Positions 1 through 4,744 of a stretch of 29,065 nucleotides of DNA are shown one piece after another. The position numbers were made by a program, and so were the translations under genes. Positions within the stretch are counted from its first letter, which is position 1. Each line of letters begins with the position of its first letter. The notes beneath the pieces were generated by a model. That model was not told the DNA's origin. It saw nothing but the letters and a program-made list of their open reading frames with translations, and did not search any database. Source of the DNA: Chitinophagaceae bacterium UBA3961 (lineage in GTDB: Bacteria > Bacteroidota > Bacteroidia > Chitinophagales > Chitinophagaceae); contig DGDD01000106.1 of the NCBI GenBank assembly GCA_002385265.1, positions 1 to 29,065 on the forward strand, read 5' to 3'.

Positions 1-23
1 TTTAGCCACTTCGCTACCCCTCC
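1..23 (-). tRNA. partial tRNA, probably tRNA-Tyr (5' end only)
   Basis: Read on the minus strand, this is a tRNA-like 5' end: a G-rich acceptor strand GGAGGGG, the TA of positions 8-9, then a D-arm-like GCGAAGTGGCTAAA. That pattern is typical of bacterial tRNA-Tyr, which begins in a similar way. The gene runs off the left edge, so the anticodon cannot be seen. It lies 25 bases downstream of the tRNA-Val gene on the same strand, so the two are probably co-transcribed from the promoter at 146-176. A Ser or Leu tRNA (other class II tRNAs) is a possible alternative. Confidence 0.6.
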
Positions 24-48
24 GACATATTTATTTAAACAAAATAAA

Positions 49-126
49 TGGTGGAGAATGACGGGTTCGAACCGCCGACCCTCTGCTTGTAAGGCAGATG
101 CTCTGAACCAGCTGAGCTAAACTCCC
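49..126 (-). tRNA. tRNA-Val (anticodon TAC), CCA encoded
   Basis: On the minus strand the D arm (GCTC/GAGC), the five-pair anticodon stem (TCTGC/GCAGA) with loop CTTACAA, and the T arm (GGCGG TTCGAAC CCGTC) are all intact. The anticodon TAC reads GTA/GTG valine codons. The gene ends in an encoded CCA. The body is close to the usual bacterial tRNA-Val. The odd point is the acceptor stem: 5' GGGAGTT faces 3' ATTCTCC, which gives two G-C pairs, two G-T wobbles and several mismatches. A one-base slip gives four good pairs (GGAG/CTCC) but disturbs the 8-9 linker. It may be a functional variant, a recombined gene or a sequence error. Confidence 0.88.
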
Positions 127-145
127 TTTGTTTTTATTGGGAGTG

Positions 146-176
146 CAAAGATAGGAAATCACGGTTTTATGCCAAA
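146..176 (-). promoter_or_regulatory. Bacteroidota-type promoter of the tRNA genes
   Basis: On the minus strand, TTTG (173-176) is followed after 19 bases by TATCTTTG (146-153). This is an exact fit to the Bacteroidota -33/-7 pattern TTTG and TAnnTTTG. Transcription would begin around position 139-142, just upstream of tRNA-Val. Confidence 0.75.
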
Positions 177-310
177 TTTTTTTTACTTTTTTTTGTAAAA
201 AACACCGAAAATTTATTGAAAATCAAATCCCACGGTGGTTTTTAGAAAGAAGCATTCTTTTCTTGTGTATGCCCTTTTAAAATGATATTTTTACGAAAAT
301 TCCAGGTTAA

Positions 311-619
311 ATGGCTGCAGTCTTTGCAAATACTAGAACACGTGAACAAGAAGATTTTGATGTTGAAACCCTCACTGCCCCACCGGAGAATTGGAGTTTG
401 ATTGTATGGAACGATGATGTAAACTCTTTCGAATGGGTTATCGAAACTTTGATGGAAGTTTGCGGTCATTCAGCAGAACAAGCAGAACAATGTGCTTTCA
501 TTATCCATTTCAAAGGAAAATATGCCGTTAAAAACGGCGATTACGACGACCTTAAACCTCAGTGCGACGCTATCACAGAAAGAGGGATAGGCGCTACCCT
601 GGAAGAAACCGTTTCCTAA
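311..619 (+). CDS. clpS: ATP-dependent Clp protease adaptor ClpS
   Basis: The 102-residue protein has the ClpS core. It shows the N-D-D substrate-pocket motif at 34-36, the following helix (FEWVIETLMEVCGHSAEQA, about 40-58) and the conserved His in HFKGK at about 66, in the positions known for E. coli ClpS. ClpS binds proteins with bulky hydrophobic N-terminal residues and hands them to a Clp AAA+ unfoldase for degradation. The N-terminal 25 residues form the usual flexible tail. The gene ends 8 bases before aat, whose product makes such N-degrons, so the pair is probably one operon. The C-terminal part after about residue 75 (NGDYDDLKPQCDAITERGIG) differs from proteobacterial ClpS but suits Bacteroidota homologues. 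Confidence 0.92.
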   Translation: MAAVFANTRTREQEDFDVETLTAPPENWSLIVWNDDVNSFEWVIETLMEVCGHSAEQAEQCAFIIHFKGKYAVKNGDYDDLKPQCDAITERGIGATLEETVS

Positions 620-627
620 TTGCTTTT

Positions 628-1284
628 ATGCCTATTTATGAATTGGACCACACCAACCGTTTCCCGCCAGTCCATCTCTCCGAGCCTGATGGGTTGTTAG
701 CGATCGGTGGTGATCTCTCTCCCTCTCGACTTTTGAATGCATATCGCAGTGGCATTTTCCCTTGGTACAACGAACCCCCTATTTTATGGTATTGCCCTGA
801 CCCAAGATTCGTGCTGTTTCCCGGAGAACTCTATGTGAGCAAAAGCATGCTCCAACTTTTCAAAAAAAAGGCATTTGTTGTAACCATCAATAAATGTTTT
901 GCCGAAGTAATGCGCAATTGCAAAACGGTTCCCCGGAAGGATCAAGATGGCACCTGGATCAGTGAAGAAATTATCCAAGCCTACAGTAAACTTCATGAAA
1001 TGGGACTTGCCCATAGTGTAGAAGTATGGAAAGACAGCGAACTGGTTGGCGGCCTATACGGTGTGCTTTTAGGTAAGGTTTTTTTCGGAGAAAGTATGTT
1101 TTCACGAAGCAGTAATGCCAGCAAATACGGCTTTCTATCCTACGTTCATTATTTACAAGAACAAGGCGTTGCTATGATCGATTGTCAAATATATTCCGAA
1201 CATCTAGCAAGCCTCGGTGCGAGAATGATTGAACGCAATTTGTTTATTTCATTGTTGGATGAATTGATCCCTAAAAGCGAGTAG
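628..1284 (+). CDS. aat: leucyl/phenylalanyl-tRNA--protein transferase
   Basis: This enzyme transfers Leu or Phe from aminoacyl-tRNA to N-terminal Lys or Arg of proteins and so creates N-degrons for ClpS. From the ATG at 628 it is 218 residues. Family motifs are GIFPWY (42-47), PDPRFVL (57-63), SVEVW (130-134), GGLYG (141-145), GESMFS (154-159) and HLASLGA (192-198). An upstream in-frame ATG at 562 lies inside clpS and would add a basic, non-conserved extension, so 628 is preferred. The product acts in the cytoplasm. Its last 14 bases overlap the convergent esterase-like gene. Confidence 0.93.
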   Translation: MPIYELDHTNRFPPVHLSEPDGLLAIGGDLSPSRLLNAYRSGIFPWYNEPPILWYCPDPRFVLFPGELYVSKSMLQLFKKKAFVVTINKCFAEVMRNCKTVPRKDQDGTWISEEIIQAYSKLHEMGLAHSVEVWKDSELVGGLYGVLLGKVFFGESMFSRSSNASKYGFLSYVHYLQEQGVAMIDCQIYSEHLASLGARMIERNLFISLLDELIPKSE

Positions 1285-2002
1285 CAATATAGTGAGGTAA
1301 CATCGCTCTCCAGGTAGGCCAATCATGATTCCAATCGGGCCCCCAGTTGTCTAATTCATACCAAATTCCTTTATCATAAAGCACTTTTGCAAAACGACCT
1401 GCAGATGCAGGATCTTCATGCGCACCGCTTCCGGTAAGAATATGAATATGACCTGATCTACGAATTTGCTCGAGCACTTGATGATCCGTTAAATTAGGCA
1501 TATAGTGCATCGGGCTATTGAAGTATACGTTATCGTCGTAATGTCCTTTGGTATATTCTGTTAAATCGTAAACACCACTCATGGCAATCACACCATTTAT
1601 TAAATCAGGTCTTTTTAAGAAAAGATTCATACTGTGCAAAGCGCCAAATGAAGCACCACATGTAATGATTGGGGTATCTCCGCTGGTATGCGTTTTTATA
1701 AAAGGAATGACTTCATTGTAAACATAGTCGTTCCACTGTTGGTGACGAATTGATTTTTGAAAAGGATCAACATGATTGTTCATCCAGCTTTCATTGTTGA
1801 TACTATCGATGGAAAACACTTTTACTTTCCCGGATTCAATAAACGGCTTTAAATAATCCATCAACTGAAATCGCTCATACTCCAAATAATCGGCTGCGGC
1901 TGTTGGAACCATTAATAAAGCAAATCCGTAATGCCCATACATTGCAATCGGCATTTCCTTATTCAATGATGGACTGTACCAAGAAGTTAAATATCGATCC
2001 AT
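1271..2002 (-). CDS. esterase-like alpha/beta hydrolase (COG4947 type)
   Basis: The 243-residue protein resembles the putative esterase/PHB-depolymerase-like group. The nucleophile elbow is GASFGA (116-121, Ser118). An AHEDP segment near 194-198 may hold the acid, and a WNHDW near 225-229 the catalytic His. The fold fits a cytoplasmic alpha/beta hydrolase, and no signal peptide is visible. The substrate cannot be told from the sequence. It is the last gene of a three-gene minus-strand cluster, 40 bases after the lipoprotein gene, and it overlaps the 3' end of aat by 14 bases. Confidence 0.72.
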   Translation of the reverse strand: MDRYLTSWYSPSLNKEMPIAMYGHYGFALLMVPTAAADYLEYERFQLMDYLKPFIESGKVKVFSIDSINNESWMNNHVDPFQKSIRHQQWNDYVYNEVIPFIKTHTSGDTPIITCGASFGALHSMNLFLKRPDLINGVIAMSGVYDLTEYTKGHYDDNVYFNSPMHYMPNLTDHQVLEQIRRSGHIHILTGSGAHEDPASAGRFAKVLYDKGIWYELDNWGPDWNHDWPTWRAMLPHYIATRF

Positions 2003-2042
2003 GCGAGTGATTTTTACTAATATAGGAAGAAATCATTTCTAC

Positions 2043-2552
2043 TCAATACAATTCTTTTTTCCATCCTCTCACACGATAGAAATGCAAGGTTTTGACTCTT
2101 AATTTTTCGTTTTCTACAAAAACTTTCTTGTAAGGTCTGAATTGCTGTTGTTGATCGAGAAATCCTACAATACATTCCAACCCGGACGCTCCCTTTTCAA
2201 TTTTCACGTTTGGCCATATATTTAAGTAGGGGATTGAAATGGTATCCGAAACTTGCAAGGTTTCATAGGTCAATTTCATCAAAAATCGCTGTGTATATTT
2301 GGTTTCATAAAGTTTAACAGAGAAATAAAAATCATTTAGTGGATCGTCTGTCTTCTTGCTGTAAGATGCTACTGCTTCTTTTCTTATTGAAGAACGTTCC
2401 GCGGGTATTGAGTCTACTGAAACAACAGCTGTTTGACTTTGCGAGGTGTTGGATGGTGAAGATTCGTTTTTATTATTTGAAGTGCTTGTACCGCAGGCCA
2501 TTACCATCAATACTGTGAAAAGTACGATACTTCGAATCACTGATTTGCTCAT
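2043..2552 (-). CDS. hypothetical lipoprotein
   Basis: The 169-residue product starts with a basic N-terminus, a hydrophobic stretch and a lipobox ending at Cys20 (LMVMAC), so it should be lipidated and held at the periplasmic face or outer membrane. Residues 21-60 are a Ser/Asn/Thr-rich linker. The rest is a small, probably beta-rich domain that I do not recognise. There is no K-(D/E)2 export signal after the Cys. The ATG overlaps the stop of the upstream nuclease gene as ATGA (2549-2552), which points to translational coupling. No function can be assigned. Confidence 0.75.
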   Translation of the reverse strand: MSKSVIRSIVLFTVLMVMACGTSTSNNKNESSPSNTSQSQTAVVSVDSIPAERSSIRKEAVASYSKKTDDPLNDFYFSVKLYETKYTQRFLMKLTYETLQVSDTISIPYLNIWPNVKIEKGASGLECIVGFLDQQQQFRPYKKVFVENEKLRVKTLHFYRVRGWKKELY

Positions 2553-3928
2553 GCTGTAATTTTAAGTTCTCGCTTTTTGTGGGGGCTTTTTTCAATGAAA
2601 GAATACACGAGCCCTCTGATATAATCATTCTCAGGATATAAAACAATGTGCTTTTTAATTTCTTCTACATCCAATACTTCTAATTCAGACGGCAAGTATC
2701 CCATCCCTATAAACCGTCCCTTTTCAATTAAAATGCAACTCAACTCATTGGCTTGATTACCTTCATCTAACACTGCAAATGTTGGCAGATTTTCATTCAT
2801 GAACTCCAAAGCCTTCATTACACGCTTATTGTATTTTTCCGAAGACTCTTGTTGAACACAGGCACCTTTACAGGTCTTTTCTTCTAATCCCACACAATCG
2901 ATATCACCACTTTGCATAAAGCACAATTTGTTGCAGAGGTGGAACTCCTTGATCAACGATCGCAACAATTGATGTCCTTCCACTATTGTGCTAAAACTGT
3001 GAAGTGCCGGAATGTTTTTCTTTTTTTTATCTATCGCAAGTCTATAATACCCATTTCGATCGTAGTATCCATAGATTGCATAATTTGCTGTAAATCGTTT
3101 TTGGGCATTGTTATAAGGAGGCCATAATCGCTTAATCTCTATGCTTTCTAAAATAAATGCCATCAATTCGGTTGGGCAAGATTGGTAGCTAATACTATGA
3201 ATTGTTCTAAGAAAGTTTTGACGTTGTTTGCCTGCACCATTGTGTGTAAAATGGCTCCGAACTCGATATTTGAGGTTTTTGGCTTTTCCTACGTAAACGA
3301 TCTTTCCTTTTTGATCGTGGAAATAATAAACTCCCGGTGTGTAGGGCAGTTTTTCTACTTCTTCCTTTGGAAGATGTGGAGGTAAGCTTTGCTCTTTTGA
3401 GCCTTTTTTGAGCGATTGTTGAATATGAGGCTCCGCTCCGTTCTGAAGTAATAGATTGAAAAGTTGAGCAGTAGCATCAGCATCACCTCCGGCTCGGTGA
3501 CGACCTTTTATGGGTATGGACAATTCTCTACAAATATTACCGAGACTATATGATGGTAGGTTCGGGAATACTTTTTTAGTTAGGCGTACAGTACACAATT
3601 TCGGGCGATTCAAATCGAAACCTGCAGCTTCTAAATGATGTTTTAAAAAAGAGTAATCGAAGTTTACATTGTGGGCAACAAAAACAGCTTCTTTTAATAA
3701 ATCGAAGATTTTTGGAGCTACTTCCTGAAATTCAGGGGCTTGTGCCACCATTTGAGGCGTAATACCGGTAAGGGCCTGAATGTAATGTGGAATGGCCCTA
3801 AGTGGTTTTATTAGGGTGGAATAACGCTCCATAATTGATGTTCCGTTGTGTAACACAATAGCAACCTCAGTTATGTCGTTATTAGAGGCATAACCTCCGG
3901 TGGTTTCTATGTCGACGATGGCGTACAT
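2549..3928 (-). CDS. DEDDh 3'-5' exonuclease fused to a GIY-YIG (Cho/UvrC-like) nuclease domain
   Basis: The 459-residue protein has two nuclease modules. Residues 1-165 form a DnaQ-like exonuclease with Exo I DIETTG (D6, E8), Exo II HNVNFD (D91) and Exo III HRAGGD (H144, D149). Residues about 195-280 form a GIY-YIG domain with GVY (199-201), YVG (212-214), Arg residues at 222 and 224, and the metal-binding Glu261 in ESIEIKRLWPPYN, as in UvrC and Cho. A Cys group follows (C332, C336, C345, C353, C357), in the place where UvrC and Cho carry Cys residues linked to an Fe-S cluster. The UvrC C-terminal endonuclease and HhH parts are absent. This architecture is known in Bacteroidota and Actinobacteria and suggests a role in DNA repair. 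The substrate is inferred only. Confidence 0.9.
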   Translation of the reverse strand: MYAIVDIETTGGYASNNDITEVAIVLHNGTSIMERYSTLIKPLRAIPHYIQALTGITPQMVAQAPEFQEVAPKIFDLLKEAVFVAHNVNFDYSFLKHHLEAAGFDLNRPKLCTVRLTKKVFPNLPSYSLGNICRELSIPIKGRHRAGGDADATAQLFNLLLQNGAEPHIQQSLKKGSKEQSLPPHLPKEEVEKLPYTPGVYYFHDQKGKIVYVGKAKNLKYRVRSHFTHNGAGKQRQNFLRTIHSISYQSCPTELMAFILESIEIKRLWPPYNNAQKRFTANYAIYGYYDRNGYYRLAIDKKKKNIPALHSFSTIVEGHQLLRSLIKEFHLCNKLCFMQSGDIDCVGLEEKTCKGACVQQESSEKYNKRVMKALEFMNENLPTFAVLDEGNQANELSCILIEKGRFIGMGYLPSELEVLDVEEIKKHIVLYPENDYIRGLVYSFIEKSPHKKRELKITA

Positions 3929-4089
3929 AATTGAGGTATAAATTTAGGACAACCGGAGTAATCCCGTATATGAAAATTAAGATGCACTATTGGTTGGTTG
4001 CAAGCAACTTTTAATGCATTTGAAATATTTAGTCCACCTAGAACAAAGGATCCGTCCCTGTGCATTTTAAAACCATAAATCCATCTTCT

Positions 4090-4197
4090 ATGCAAAAATT
4101 AAACTTGCAAAGTGCAGGAAGGAGCATCACGCACACGGCCATTGCTATTCTGTATTTTTCGGCCTTAGCAGTGTTCTCATTCTGGTTCACTAGTTAA
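4090..4197 (+). CDS. small membrane peptide, 35 residues (hypothetical)
   Basis: An ATG at 4090 opens a 35-codon frame ending in TAA at 4195-4197. The peptide has a polar, weakly basic start (MQKLNLQSAGRSITH) and one hydrophobic span (about 16-33) rich in Ala, Ile, Phe and Trp, ending FWFTS. A Rho-independent terminator follows 28 bases later, which supports a real transcript ending here. I see no clear promoter directly upstream. No family is recognised. The gene is a prediction based on size, membrane character and the terminator. Confidence 0.4.
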   Translation: MQKLNLQSAGRSITHTAIAILYFSALAVFSFWFTS

Positions 4198-4225
4198 TTT
4201 TCCTTCTTTTACGCAAGGATAAGAC

Positions 4226-4262
4226 AATACCCACGGCATCCGACTGTTGTGGGTATTTTTCT
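4226..4262 (+). terminator. Rho-independent terminator after the 35-residue ORF
   Basis: A perfect nine-pair stem AATACCCAC (4226-4234) / GTGGGTATT (4249-4257) with a 14-base loop is followed by a T-rich run. Confidence 0.75.
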
Positions 4263-4287
4263 ATTTTCTTAAATTCCCAAGGTGGGA

Positions 4288-4318
4288 TTTGCAATTTCCA
4301 TTCTTATTGCTATTTTTG
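4288..4318 (+). promoter_or_regulatory. Bacteroidota-type promoter of the 38-residue ORF
   Basis: TTTG (4288-4291), 19 bases, then TATTTTTG (4311-4318) match both consensus boxes exactly. Transcription would begin near 4325 and give a leader of about 140 bases before the ATG at 4464. Confidence 0.7.
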
Positions 4319-4463
4319 CTGCAGAACAAGGCATTAGAACACCCTTAGCCTAGTAACAATTGATCGATTCCCTCTCTAAACCGCATTAGAACAGTAAAGT
4401 TACCGAATCACATTCCTCTGAAAACCAGTGAGTTAATTTCGTGCCCGGAACTTTTTAAACAAA

Positions 4464-4580
4464 ATGCGTATGAAAAAGTCTAATTCGTTCCATTTGAGTG
4501 ACACAGCAAGTGTAATCCTTATGGCTATTGGTTTTATGGGATTGGTGATGTTTTTGTCTTACTGCTACTGGTATCTGTAA
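4464..4580 (+). CDS. small membrane peptide, 38 residues (hypothetical)
   Basis: An ATG at 4464 opens a 38-codon frame (a second in-frame ATG is at 4470) ending in TAA at 4578-4580. The peptide has a basic N-terminus (MRMKKSNSF) and one hydrophobic span from about residue 15 to the end, closing with YCYWYL. It has its own consensus promoter 150 bases upstream and a hairpin plus terminator downstream, so it is very likely a separate transcript. The layout matches the 35-residue ORF 266 bases upstream: polar head, a short TA-x-IL-like motif and an aromatic tail. The two may be distant paralogues. No function is known. Confidence 0.5.
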   Translation: MRMKKSNSFHLSDTASVILMAIGFMGLVMFLSYCYWYL

Positions 4581-4618
4581 GCCAATAAAAAGACCACATT
4601 ACTCTGCAACCATAGAAA

Positions 4619-4640
4619 ATGCGGCTGAATAAGCCCGCAT
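4619..4640 (+). other. hairpin in the 3' region of the small-peptide transcript
   Basis: ATGCGG (4619-4624) pairs with CCGCAT (4635-4640) around a 10-base loop, 12 bases before the terminator stem. It could be a 3'-UTR structure or part of a small RNA. Confidence 0.45.
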
Positions 4641-4651
4641 AAAGAACTTTT

Positions 4652-4680
4652 GCATCCTCCAAAAAGGGGATGCTTTTTTA
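4652..4680 (+). terminator. Rho-independent terminator before valS
   Basis: GCATCC (4652-4657) pairs with GGATGC (4668-4673), optionally extended by CC/GG with a bulged T, and is followed by six T residues. Confidence 0.78.
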
Positions 4681-4711
4681 TTTTAGGGCCTTATAGGTCG
4701 CTGACTTTCAT

Positions 4712-4719
4712 TAATTTTG
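4712..4719 (+). promoter_or_regulatory. valS promoter -7 element
   Basis: TAATTTTG fits TAnnTTTG exactly. No clean TTTG is seen 19-20 bases upstream. The following bases GCACTCCCGAATAA nearly repeat those after the tRNA-Val promoter. The ATG of valS is 25 bases downstream. Confidence 0.55.
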
Positions 4720-4744
4720 CACTCCCGAATAATGCATTCCCACT

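Larger units (their letters stand above)
3929..4744. other. 816-base stretch without large genes
   Basis: No ORF of ordinary size with credible coding character is seen here. The stretch holds two plus-strand ORFs for very small membrane peptides (4090-4197 and 4464-4580), a terminator after each (4226-4262 and 4652-4680), a promoter at 4288-4318, a hairpin at 4619-4640, an 11-base direct repeat (4331-4341, 4383-4393) and the valS promoter core at 4712-4719. Bases 3929-4089 are the upstream region of the nuclease gene and show nothing else I can support. Confidence 0.7.

Noticed and set aside
562..627. Upstream in-frame extension of aat
   Set aside because: It lies inside clpS, encodes a very basic non-conserved stretch, and family length favours the ATG at 628.
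3907..4095. A 62-codon minus-strand ORF upstream of the exonuclease fusion
   Set aside because: It overlaps the well-supported 5' end of the nuclease gene in another frame and has no recognisable features.
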